In this document: piece by piece, positions 8,672-19,183 of the stretch
How positions within the stretch are numbered: the stretch's first letter is position 1
Layout: each line of letters opens with the position of its first letter
Source of the DNA: Paraburkholderia sabiae
Lineage (GTDB): Bacteria; Pseudomonadota; Gammaproteobacteria; Burkholderiales; Burkholderiaceae
Direction: 5' to 3'
Assembly: GCF_030412785.1 (NCBI RefSeq)
Contig: NZ_CP125296.1
Span: forward strand, 1 to 64,000
DNA length: 64,000 bases
Notes under the pieces: model-generated
What the model was told of the DNA's origin: nothing
The model's input: the letters and a program-made list of their open reading frames with translations, nothing else
Databases searched by the model: none
Made by a program: the position numbers and the translations under genes

Positions 8672-8690
8672 CTTAATGAGAATCATTATC
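8672..8690 (-). promoter_or_regulatory. Fur box upstream of the membrane operon
   Basis: CTTAATGAGAATCATTATC matches the 19-bp Fur consensus GATAATGATAATCATTATC at 16 positions. It lies 27 bases upstream of the operon's first start codon, overlapping where its promoter must be, and downstream of the broken AraC gene. This is the best Fur site in the window and indicates iron repression of the three membrane genes. Confidence 0.8.
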
Positions 8691-8735
8691 ATACATCAGG
8701 ACACGCCCAGGCGCTCGTGAAGGGCACTGCTGCAT

Positions 8736-9583
8736 TCAGGCGTCGCTTTCGCGCTTCCGGTACGCGCGCGGCGACACGCCGTAGCAATCCCGAAAGCGTC
8801 GGCTGAAATGCGCGGCGTCGTTGAAGCCGTTGTGATACGCAATCTGCTCGATCGACAAACCGGACAGAATCGGGTTGAGCAATTCATCGCGGCATCGCGC
8901 GAGCCGTTGCTGCAGTACGTACTTGCCGAATGGCAGATCGAGCGCTTCGAACAGCTTGTGCACATAGCGCTTCGAAACGCCGAGCGCCAGCGCGCACGCT
9001 TCGACATCGAGTTCGGGATCGCACAGGTTGGCTTCGATATAGCGCGTCAGTTGAACCCAGCGCAGCGGCTGCGCGCGCTGACGATGCCCGACGACGCGTC
9101 GGCGCGTTGCGGACGAAACGCAGCATGCCGCGACACCGCCTGACCCAGAAATCGCGCGATAGGCAGACGAACGATCAGCAGATGCGTCGGTTCGTCGATA
9201 CGTGCGACGGACGGCACACGCACACGCCGAAACGTAATGTCGCCTTTAGCGAACGGCAGCGTGCAGCCTTGCTGCGTAACGGCGCCGCACCCGGCGAGCG
9301 CCAGCAGCACGACCACATCGTCGCCCGTCAGCCAGCGCAGATGATCGTTGTCGTGCCGCACTTCCTGACGGCCCATGTGCGCCGTCGCCAGCACGCCGCC
9401 GCCCGTCAGACGGCAGGCGCGCAATTCGTCCTGCGCGGCAGCGCCGTCGAACAGCAGCTCGCCCGGCATCACGATGTAATCGAGCGAACGCTTCAGTTCG
9501 TCGATGCCGCTCGTCGGCATCGGGAACAGCTTCGGCGCATAAGGCAGACGAAACGGCAGACGAAACGCGGAACTGTCGGGCAT
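8736..9583 (-). pseudogene. AraC-family regulator broken by a frameshift or deletion
   Basis: The reading frame from ATG 9583 (ribosome site GGGAGGAC) encodes a cupin-type AraC sensing domain of about 170 residues, then runs into unrelated sequence and a stop at about 9047. The DNA-binding part continues in another frame: 'QPLRWVQLTRYIEANL' from about 9068 down, then two helix-turn-helix motifs with 'GFNDAAHFSRRFRDCYGVSP', ending at TGA 8736-8738. Total length is 848 bases, not a multiple of three. The combined parts would give about 282 residues, whereas cupin-AraC proteins of this kind are usually near 310-330, so an internal loss of roughly 100-130 bases between the domains is likely and not a single-base slip. 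It follows the aldolase gene by 86 bases on the same strand. Confidence 0.75.
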
Positions 9584-9669
9584 GGCGAAGTCCTCCCGGC
9601 TTGAACGCCGCTGGAAACTCAGAGTGTTGCAGCCGCCCATTCTCGCACTTGTTCCGCCACACGCGGCGC

Positions 9670-10440
9670 TCAGAAAAGCACGTCCGGCTCCCGTTTGACG
9701 ACACGTCGCGCGAAGAGCGCAAAGCTCGACTTGACGATGCTCGGCAGCAGCAGGAAGTCGTGCGATTCCTTCGCGCGTTCGGGATCGATCGGCTGCAACT
9801 CTCCAAGCGACTGCGCCAGAATCTGGCCGCGCGCCGCGCGTTCGATCAGCACCGACAGATACGCCGACTCTTCGAGCGACGACGTCGCGGCCAGAAAGCC
9901 GTGATTGGCGAGCAGAATCACGCGCTTGTTGCCGAGCGCCGACGAAATGATCTCGCCTTCGCTATCGCCGATCGGCAAGCCGGGCCATTCGCGCAGAAAC
10001 GCGCAGTCGTCGTGGAACGGCGTGGCGTCCATGTGCGCGACTTCGAGCGGACGTCCCGTCATCGACAGCGCGTTCACATACGGCGGATGCGTGTGCACGA
10101 TGCAATTGACGTCGGGCCGCCGCCGGTAGATCCACAGATGAAAGCGGATCGCCGGGTTCGCCATGCCGCGCCCTTCGATCACGTTCATCTCGTCGTCGAT
10201 TCGAATCACGTTGCTGCGCGTCGCCTCGTCGAAGCCGTACGCCATCGCCGTGGTCAGAAACGTGCCGTCGGACTCGCGCACCGTGATCTGACCGGCGAGC
10301 GTTTCCGAATGTCCTTCGTGCGCGAGCATCCGGCACGTCAGCGCGATTTTCTGACGCGAGTCCCACGCGCCCTGATCGAGCTTGCGCGCCATTTCGTCGA
10401 CGAGACCGTCGTTCACTTTGTTGGGGTCCTGTTCACTCAT
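9670..10440 (-). CDS. Class II aldolase/adducin family protein
   Basis: A 256-residue cytoplasmic enzyme of the class II (metal-dependent) aldolase fold. Zinc ligands are visible as 'HTHPPYVNAL' at about residue 117 and a later His in 'LANHGFLAA' near 187; the acid in 'FHDDCAF' may serve catalysis. The ATG at 10440 is preferred because GGAG lies seven bases upstream; an in-frame ATG at 10452 lacks a ribosome site. It follows the MHS transporter gene by 30 bases and so is probably cotranscribed with it. The substrate is unknown; proteins of this type cleave or decarboxylate sugar-phosphate or hydroxy-acid substrates, and the neighbours suggest a carboxylated aromatic or sugar acid pathway. Confidence 0.82.
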   Translation of the reverse strand: MSEQDPNKVNDGLVDEMARKLDQGAWDSRQKIALTCRMLAHEGHSETLAGQITVRESDGTFLTTAMAYGFDEATRSNVIRIDDEMNVIEGRGMANPAIRFHLWIYRRRPDVNCIVHTHPPYVNALSMTGRPLEVAHMDATPFHDDCAFLREWPGLPIGDSEGEIISSALGNKRVILLANHGFLAATSSLEESAYLSVLIERAARGQILAQSLGELQPIDPERAKESHDFLLLPSIVKSSFALFARRVVKREPDVLF

Positions 10441-10470
10441 CAACTGCTCCATTGGAAAGGGTTCGCGGCA

Positions 10471-11799
10471 TTACGCGGAGTGCGCGTCGCTTAGCGGGTT
10501 CGCGCTCATGTCCTGCGCACGATGCGCGGAATCGTCCGGACGTCGCGGCGCGAACAGCGTGAAGCACGCGGCCACGAGCGCGCTCGCGGTGATGTAGGTC
10601 GCCACGCCGTGCGGATTGCCGTGTCCTTGCGCGAGCAACGACGAGCAGATCAGCGGATTGATCCCGCCGCCGACAATCGCCCCGATCGCGCCGATCGACA
10701 CACCCGAAAAGCGCACGCGCACGTCGAACATGTCGGCGAAAAAGCCGCCTTGCGGCCCGTACATCATCGGATGCACGACGCCCAGCGCAATCACCACGGC
10801 AACGCTGATCCACAGCGTGTCGCGCGTATCGAGCAGCGCGAAGAACGGCCACACATAGAGCGCGCACGCGATCAGCCCGGCAAGATAGATCGGCTTGCGT
10901 CCGATGCGATCCGACAGCGCCGCGAACAGCGGCACCATGAACACGCCGAGCGCCGCGCCGCTCATGATCGCGCCGAGAATCACGGATTTCGGCAGCTTCA
11001 GTTGCACCGTGACATACGCGACGGCGAACAGCACGACGAACACGGACCACGTGATTTCACCGAGCCGCGCCATGAAAACGATCGCCACGGCGCGCGTGTG
11101 CTCACGCAGCAAGACGCCAAGCGGAAAGCGGGCGACGCCGTGACGCGCCTGCAACTGCGCGAACTCCACGGTCTCCGGCAAACGCGCGCGGCCAACCAGC
11201 CCGATGACGACCAGCACGGCGCTGAACAGAAACGGCAAACGCCATCCCCACGAAAGAAACGCGGGCTCGGGCAGCAGGGAAGTCAGCAGCAACGCGCCTG
11301 TCGACAGCAGCACGCCGCCGTAGCTGCCCGCGTTGCTCCAGCTGCCGTACAGCGCGCGCCGATGCGCGGGCGCGCTCTCGACGCCGAGCACGATCGCCCC
11401 GCTCTGCTCGCCGCCGATCGCAAAGCCCTGCAGCACGCGCAGCGTCGTCAGCAGGATCGGCGCCCAGATGCCGATTTGCGCGTAAGTCGGCAGACAGCCG
11501 ACGAGCGTCGACGCCACGCCCATCACCAGTAGCGTGACCATCAGCAAGGTCTTGCGGCCGATCCGGTCGCCGAAATGCCCGCAGATCAGCGCCCCCGCGC
11601 CGCGCGCGAAATAGCCGGCTGCGTAAGTGCCGAGCGACGCGATCGTGCCGACGAGCGGATCCAGATTCGGGAAAAAGAGCCGGTTGAACACCAGCGCCGA
11701 GGCCGTGCCATAGAGAAGAAAATCGTACTGCTCGATTGCCGTTCCGAGAAACGCGGAGACGAACACATACGGCCAGCGGGCGCGGGCGGGCGTGGACAT
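10471..11799 (-). CDS. MFS transporter, metabolite:H+ symporter type
   Basis: A 442-residue inner-membrane carrier with about 12 hydrophobic segments. The first helix region 'FLGTAIEQYDFLLYGTASAL' and the loop 'GHFGDRIGRKTLL' between helices 2 and 3 are hallmarks of the MHS (ShiA/ProP/citrate) group, with a second 'LSDRIGRKPIYLAG' in the other half. The start at 11799 has GAGG nine bases upstream, and the in-frame extension beyond it has no family sequence. The gene precedes the aldolase and follows the FAD monooxygenase on the same strand after a 133-base gap, so it probably imports the substrate of those enzymes, a carboxylate. Confidence 0.85.
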   Translation of the reverse strand: MSTPARARWPYVFVSAFLGTAIEQYDFLLYGTASALVFNRLFFPNLDPLVGTIASLGTYAAGYFARGAGALICGHFGDRIGRKTLLMVTLLVMGVASTLVGCLPTYAQIGIWAPILLTTLRVLQGFAIGGEQSGAIVLGVESAPAHRRALYGSWSNAGSYGGVLLSTGALLLTSLLPEPAFLSWGWRLPFLFSAVLVVIGLVGRARLPETVEFAQLQARHGVARFPLGVLLREHTRAVAIVFMARLGEITWSVFVVLFAVAYVTVQLKLPKSVILGAIMSGAALGVFMVPLFAALSDRIGRKPIYLAGLIACALYVWPFFALLDTRDTLWISVAVVIALGVVHPMMYGPQGGFFADMFDVRVRFSGVSIGAIGAIVGGGINPLICSSLLAQGHGNPHGVATYITASALVAACFTLFAPRRPDDSAHRAQDMSANPLSDAHSA

Positions 11800-11932
11800 G
11801 AGAAACCTCGGGCGTGGGGTGCGATGTCTGCAGTATCGTTTTTGACACGCTCGAGAACTTGTCTGCGCGTGAACCGATGTCTTGTTTGCGCGTGTACTTT
11901 TTGTGTCGGCTGATCCTCTACGTGCTTTCACG

Positions 11933-13522
11933 TCAGCCGCGAAGAATCCGTCCCCAGTCGCTGAAGGTCTCGCCCGAGCCATCGCGGCTTCGCCATCCGA
12001 TATGCCCATCCGGACGCACGATCCACAGCGCGCCGCCTGGCGCACGAAACGCCGCTGCGAACTCGCCGCGTGCGTCCGTTACGACGGTCATCAGTTCGTC
12101 GTCGGGCGCATTGCAGCCGGGCGACGCGACGAGCACCGCCGATGCCGCGCCTGGCAGCAGCGCGCCAAACGCGCGACACGCAGCCGTGAAGGCTTCGTAT
12201 TGCCCATCAAGCGCATCGATATAACCGAGCAGGACATGCCGTCCATGACCGATGTACTCGTGCAGCCGTCGTGGATGCCCCACAAAGCGCTGCGACAAGC
12301 CGCCTGCGTCCGGCAGCCGGTCGCCGGGCGCAGGCGATTCCGCATCGGCATCGGTCCAGTTGTCCGCGACGATCGGACTGCCGCGATAGGTGATCAGCAA
12401 CTGCGTCTCGCGCATCGCGGGATTGGCGGCCTGCCGCGCGAGCACGGCATTGAGTGCGGCACGCGTCGATTGAACGACGTCCACGCCGACGGGATGCCGT
12501 TCGGCCGAATAGCTGTCGAGCAACGCCGGATGCGCAAAGCCCTTCGCCACATGCGCCAGTTTCCACGCGAGGTTGTGCGCGTCCTGCAAGCCCGTGTTCA
12601 TGCCCTGCCCGCCGACAGGTGGATGAATATGCGCGGCGTCGCCCGCAATGAACACGCGCCCGCGTCCATACGCGGACGCAATGCGATGACTCACGCGATA
12701 CACCGACGACCAGCGCATCGACGACAACTGCGTGCCTTCGGGCAGCGAGGGCATCAGCAGTTCGCACATCGTGTCGAAGTCGGGCGCAGCGATGCCTGCA
12801 AGCGACGCCGCGCGCTCTTCCGGCACGATCATCGACAGGCGATACCGACGCGCCGATCCACGCACGGGCACCGCCGCAACGCTGGTCTTCGCACGAGCAG
12901 CATCCGTCCATTCGAAGCGATACATCGGCCCGCGCGGCTGCGCCCAGTCGACATCGAGATCGGCGAGGGCAAAAGTCTGCGGAAACTGCGCGCCTTCGTA
13001 CGACAGACCCAACGCCGAACGCACCTTGCTATGCGCGCCGTCACAGCCGACGAGCCAACGGCAGCGCACCGTCTGCGTCTCGCCATCGGAGGCCGTCACA
13101 TGCGCTTCGATCGCGTTGTCCGTTTCGGTAAATCCGTCGAGCGCGAAGCCATAGTTCACACGCCCGCCATGCTCCGCGAAAGCCGCTTCGAGCAACCGCT
13201 CCGTCTCGTACTGCGCAAGCGATAGCGATCCGTACGGCAAGCCCTGCTCGGGCAGATGCATGCTGCGCGCGGGCACCATCGCCCCGTCGACCCACGTCTC
13301 GACGCCCGTGAGCCACACGCCCGCCTCGATGGCGCGATCGACGATGCCCAGATCGTCGAAGATTTCCAGCGTGCGCGGCGTGATGCCCAGTGCCTTGCAG
13401 AAGAACCCTCTAGACGGCATCCGGTCGATCACGCTCACGCCGATGCCGTCACGCTGCAATTCAGTTCCAAGCAGCAGCCCCACCGGACCGGCGCCGACGA
13501 CGAGCACATCCACGTCTTCCAT
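11933..13522 (-). CDS. FAD-dependent aromatic monooxygenase
   Basis: A 529-residue flavoprotein hydroxylase of the PheA/MhpA/PCP-monooxygenase group. It shows the Rossmann dinucleotide motif 'VVGAGPVGLLLG' at residues 9-20, the DG motif 'GCDGAHSKVRSALG' near 170 and the GD motif 'GDAAHIHPPVGGQGMNTG' near 295, followed by a thioredoxin-fold-like C-terminal region. It would use NAD(P)H and O2 to hydroxylate a phenolic substrate. The ATG at 13522 has an excellent AAGGAG seven bases upstream; earlier in-frame codons do not. It is divergent from katG across a 333-base region and upstream of the transporter and aldolase, together resembling a small aromatic catabolic set. The substrate cannot be read from sequence. 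Confidence 0.87.
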   Translation of the reverse strand: MEDVDVLVVGAGPVGLLLGTELQRDGIGVSVIDRMPSRGFFCKALGITPRTLEIFDDLGIVDRAIEAGVWLTGVETWVDGAMVPARSMHLPEQGLPYGSLSLAQYETERLLEAAFAEHGGRVNYGFALDGFTETDNAIEAHVTASDGETQTVRCRWLVGCDGAHSKVRSALGLSYEGAQFPQTFALADLDVDWAQPRGPMYRFEWTDAARAKTSVAAVPVRGSARRYRLSMIVPEERAASLAGIAAPDFDTMCELLMPSLPEGTQLSSMRWSSVYRVSHRIASAYGRGRVFIAGDAAHIHPPVGGQGMNTGLQDAHNLAWKLAHVAKGFAHPALLDSYSAERHPVGVDVVQSTRAALNAVLARQAANPAMRETQLLITYRGSPIVADNWTDADAESPAPGDRLPDAGGLSQRFVGHPRRLHEYIGHGRHVLLGYIDALDGQYEAFTAACRAFGALLPGAASAVLVASPGCNAPDDELMTVVTDARGEFAAAFRAPGGALWIVRPDGHIGWRSRDGSGETFSDWGRILRG

Positions 13523-13650
13523 GTTCTGCTCCTTGCGGGACATTGCATATCGAAAGCGAATCGAAGCGAACCACCGCACGAACTCAAAAAGCATAGGCGA
13601 TCCGACATTGCACAGCAGCAGAAAGCCCACCGTGAACGCGCGGCGCAGCT

Positions 13651-16158
<2,508 letters not shown>

Positions 16159-16370
16159 AAGCGCGCGGCGGCGCGAAGTTCGCCGCTGCCGCGCATCGAT
16201 TACCTCATGTTGTGATATTTACCGTGTATCGCAACGTGGACCCGCCGCTAACTCCGTCGAGAATCCGTGCGTCGTTCCGCACGCTCGAAACCGCGCTGTA
16301 AGGTACATCCATTGCTGCTGCTCGTAGGCAGGACAAGCCCTGCCCCAGTCGTTTCTCACGAGCATCAGTC

Positions 16371-17516
16371 ATGCACGATGTCGCCCCTCCATCCACGCCG
16401 GATGCTACGGATAGTTTTGCCGCGCCCATCACCGGGATCACGGCTGACGCCTACACGATTCCGACCGACGCCCCCGAAGCCGACGGCACGTTCGCGTGGC
16501 ATTCGACCACGCTGATCGTCGTCGAAGTCGAAGCGGCGGGCGTCACAGGTCTCGGCTACACGTACAGCGACGCCTGCGTCGCGACGCTGATACGCAACAC
16601 GCTTGCCGATACGCTGCTCGGTGAAGATGCGTCGCAGTTGCAGCGTCTCTGGCGTCGGATGCAGCAACGCGTGCGCAACATCGGCCGTGACGGCGTGGCA
16701 GCGACGGCAATATCCGCGCTCGACTGCGCGCTGTGGGATCTGCACGCCAAACGGCTGAATGTGCCGCTGGTGAAGCTGCTCGGCCAGGCGCGCGATGCCG
16801 TCCCCGTCTATGGCAGCGGCGGCTTTACGACCTACACGGATGCGCAGATGCGCGAACAGCTGGGCGCGTGGGCGCACAACGACGGCTGCCGCTGGGTGAA
16901 GATCAAGATCGGCAGCGAGCCTGAGCGCGATGTGGCGCGTGTGCATACCGCGCGCGAAGCGATCGGCGCCGACGTCGGCCTGTTCGTCGATGCGAACGGC
17001 GCATTCGACAGAAAGACCGCGCTGCGATACGCGATGGAATTTGCGCAGCACGACGTGCAATGGTTCGAAGAACCCGTCTCTTCCGACGATCTCGCTGGTC
17101 TCCACGCAATCCGCCGCGCAGCGCCCGCCGGCATGAACATCACCGCGGGCGAATATGGCTACACCACCGACTATTTCCGGCAAATGCTCGAAGCCGGCGC
17201 AGTGGACGTGCTGCAAGCGGATGCGAGCCGTTGCGGCGGTATCACGGGATTCATCCAGGCCGCGCACCTCGCGAATGCCTTCCATGTGCCGCTGTCCGCG
17301 CATTGCGCGCCCGCGTTGCACCTGCATGTCACAGCCGCCGTGCCCGGTCTGTATCACCAGGAATGGTTTCATGACCACGCGCGCATCGAGTCGATGCTAT
17401 TCGACGGCGCGCCGCGTCTCGCCGATGGCTGCATTGCGCCGGATCTCTCGCGTCCCGGCTGCGGCCTCGAACTGAAGCGCGCGGATGCGCGCCGCTTCGC
17501 CGTCGATACGTCCTGA
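16371..17516 (+). CDS. Mandelate racemase/muconate lactonizing enzyme family protein
   Basis: A 381-residue enolase-superfamily enzyme. The N-terminal capping domain (about 20-140) is followed by the barrel with the catalytic Lys pair K177-x-K179 in 'WVKIKIG', metal ligands D207 ('VDANGA'), E233 or E234 ('WFEEPV') and E261 ('AGEYGY'), 'ADASRCGGI' near 290 and the catalytic His H311 in 'SAHCAPALHLH'. KxK with a distal His places it in the mandelate-racemase-like group that abstracts a proton from sugar acids or other carboxylates, giving racemisation or dehydration. The exact substrate is not readable. The ATG at 16371 has only a weak ribosome site. It is followed after 55 bases by a putative dehydrogenase cluster that may act on related sugar acids. 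Confidence 0.85.
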   Translation: MHDVAPPSTPDATDSFAAPITGITADAYTIPTDAPEADGTFAWHSTTLIVVEVEAAGVTGLGYTYSDACVATLIRNTLADTLLGEDASQLQRLWRRMQQRVRNIGRDGVAATAISALDCALWDLHAKRLNVPLVKLLGQARDAVPVYGSGGFTTYTDAQMREQLGAWAHNDGCRWVKIKIGSEPERDVARVHTAREAIGADVGLFVDANGAFDRKTALRYAMEFAQHDVQWFEEPVSSDDLAGLHAIRRAAPAGMNITAGEYGYTTDYFRQMLEAGAVDVLQADASRCGGITGFIQAAHLANAFHVPLSAHCAPALHLHVTAAVPGLYHQEWFHDHARIESMLFDGAPRLADGCIAPDLSRPGCGLELKRADARRFAVDTS

Positions 17517-17571
17517 ATGCAACGACGCACGTGAAGTTGCACGAGATTCCCGATCACCCAATCCGCTGACG

Positions 17572-18534
17572 ATGACAAGAACGACCCTATGCATGCTAGG
17601 CGCGCTCTGCGCCGCTTCCGGTGCGATCGCGCTGGCCAATCGCAACGGCGCATTGGCGCGACCGCACCGCCGCCCTTCTCGCCACCCGATCACGCCGCGT
17701 GCCTTGCGGGACAGCGCATCGCTCGTTCATATCGACGCCGCGCGCGGCTTCAATCACAGCTCGGCGTTACTCGCGTTTTCCGCGCTCGCGGATAGCGCGG
17801 TGGAGCACTACCGGGGTTCGTTCGAGAACCCTGCGATGTACACGCCGCTCGTTTCCGCCACATGCTCGCTGGTGGCGGGATTGCATGGCGGCGCCGACCG
17901 CACGCCCGCCGCGCATTCCGTGCGGCATGCCGTCTATTTCACGGCGGCGGCGGCCGGCGTCGCCGGTACGGCATTCCATCTCTACAACGTCACGAAGCGT
18001 CCCGGCGGATTCAGCTGGCACAACCTCTTTTACGGCGCTCCGTTGGGCGCGCCGATGGCGCTGCTGCTGTCGGGCGCGCTGGGCGCAATCGGCGAGCGCC
18101 TGCGCAACGAGCCCGCCGTCGATCCCCGGCTCGCCGGCATGCCCGCGGGAAAGGCGCTCGCGCTCGCCGCCGGTGTCGGGCTCGCAGGCACGATCGCCGA
18201 AGTCGGGCTGCTGCATTTCAGAGGTGCCTTCCAGCATCGCGCGATGTATGCGCCCGTCACCATTCCGCCCGTCGCCGCCGCGATGCTCGCGCATGTCGCG
18301 CTCTCCGCGCCGCGCGAGCACTGGCTCACGCGCGTCTGGTTGCGCGTGACGGCGGCGCTGGGCGTCGTCGGGACGCTGTTTCATGCACGCGGTATCGCGC
18401 GCAGCCAGGGCGGCTGGCGCAACTGGTCGCAGAACATTCTCGGCGGCCCGCCGCTGCCCGCGCCGCCGAGCTTCACCGCGCTCGCGCTGGCGGGCCTCGC
18501 GGCGCTGCGCTTGAGGGAGACCGAAGATGAATGA
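17572..18534 (+). CDS. Membrane protein with internal duplication, unknown function
   Basis: A 320-residue hydrophobic protein with an uncleaved or cleaved N-terminal helix (residues 5-20) and several more membrane segments. Two halves are homologous: 'HYRGSFENPAMYTPLV' at residue 79 aligns with 'HFRGAFQHRAMYAPVT' at 215, and 'GTAFHLYN' at 132 with 'GTLFHARG' at 267, a constant offset of about 135 residues. Each half ends in GG, then N-x3-G-x-P-x2-AP. Conserved His in each unit could bind haem or a metal. I do not recognise a family with known function. The gene overlaps the next by eight bases and so is coupled to the subunit-3-like and GMC genes; it may be their membrane partner. The start is uncertain because no strong ribosome site is seen. 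Confidence 0.75.
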   Translation: MTRTTLCMLGALCAASGAIALANRNGALARPHRRPSRHPITPRALRDSASLVHIDAARGFNHSSALLAFSALADSAVEHYRGSFENPAMYTPLVSATCSLVAGLHGGADRTPAAHSVRHAVYFTAAAAGVAGTAFHLYNVTKRPGGFSWHNLFYGAPLGAPMALLLSGALGAIGERLRNEPAVDPRLAGMPAGKALALAAGVGLAGTIAEVGLLHFRGAFQHRAMYAPVTIPPVAAAMLAHVALSAPREHWLTRVWLRVTAALGVVGTLFHARGIARSQGGWRNWSQNILGGPPLPAPPSFTALALAGLAALRLRETEDE

Positions 18535-19183
18535 CGCCCGCTCGCTTCCCGTCTACGAAGGCTACGACGTGCTCGACAAACGCGACACGCCTTCATGGGA
18601 CGACGCCACGCGCACCGTCATCGACGATCGCATCGGTACGTCCGATGAACCCGCGTGGTGTACGCCCGAACAGTGGCGCACGTTGCGCGCGCTGTGCGAT
18701 GTGATCGTTCCGCAGCACGACGACAGCAAACCGGTGCCGCTCGCGGCGCTGGTCGACCGCAAGATCGCGAAGGGCAAGAGCGACGGGTATCGCAACGCGC
18801 GCCTGCCTGCGTTGCAGGACGCGTGGCGCATCGGCCTCGCTGCAATCGACGACGAAAGCGTGCATCGACACCGCGCCGTCTTTGCCGATCTCGGCGAACG
18901 CGAGCGCGTCGCTCTCGTGCAGGCGCTGGAGCACGGCACCCTGTCGCGCGACGCATGGCAGGGCATGCCGTCGAAGCTGTTCTTCACGCAGCGCGTGCTG
19001 CACGACATCTGCACGACGTACTACTCGCATCCGTCGACGTGGAGTGCCATCGGCTTCGGCGGCCCGGCGAATCCGCGCGGCTATGTGCGCATGACATTCA
19101 ATCGACGCGATCCGTGGGAAGCGCGCGAGACGGGCAACGCAAACAACGTCCAGACGATGAAGGAGAAGCAGCGTGCTCGATGA
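18527..19183 (+). CDS. Gluconate 2-dehydrogenase subunit 3 family protein
   Basis: A 218-residue small subunit-like protein. 'TPEQWRTLRALCDVIVPQHDD' type sequence near residue 45, the mid-protein 'PSKLFFTQRVLHDICTTYYSHP' region (quoted in parts of the family) and 'WSAIGFGGPANPRGYVRM' at the end are typical of the family that partners GMC-type gluconate/alcohol dehydrogenases. Unlike the classical membrane-bound gluconate dehydrogenase subunit, no Tat signal is present at the N-terminus, so it should stay in the cytoplasm. It overlaps the upstream membrane gene by eight bases and the downstream GMC gene by 11, so the three are one coupled operon. Confidence 0.83.
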   Translation: MNDARSLPVYEGYDVLDKRDTPSWDDATRTVIDDRIGTSDEPAWCTPEQWRTLRALCDVIVPQHDDSKPVPLAALVDRKIAKGKSDGYRNARLPALQDAWRIGLAAIDDESVHRHRAVFADLGERERVALVQALEHGTLSRDAWQGMPSKLFFTQRVLHDICTTYYSHPSTWSAIGFGGPANPRGYVRMTFNRRDPWEARETGNANNVQTMKEKQRAR

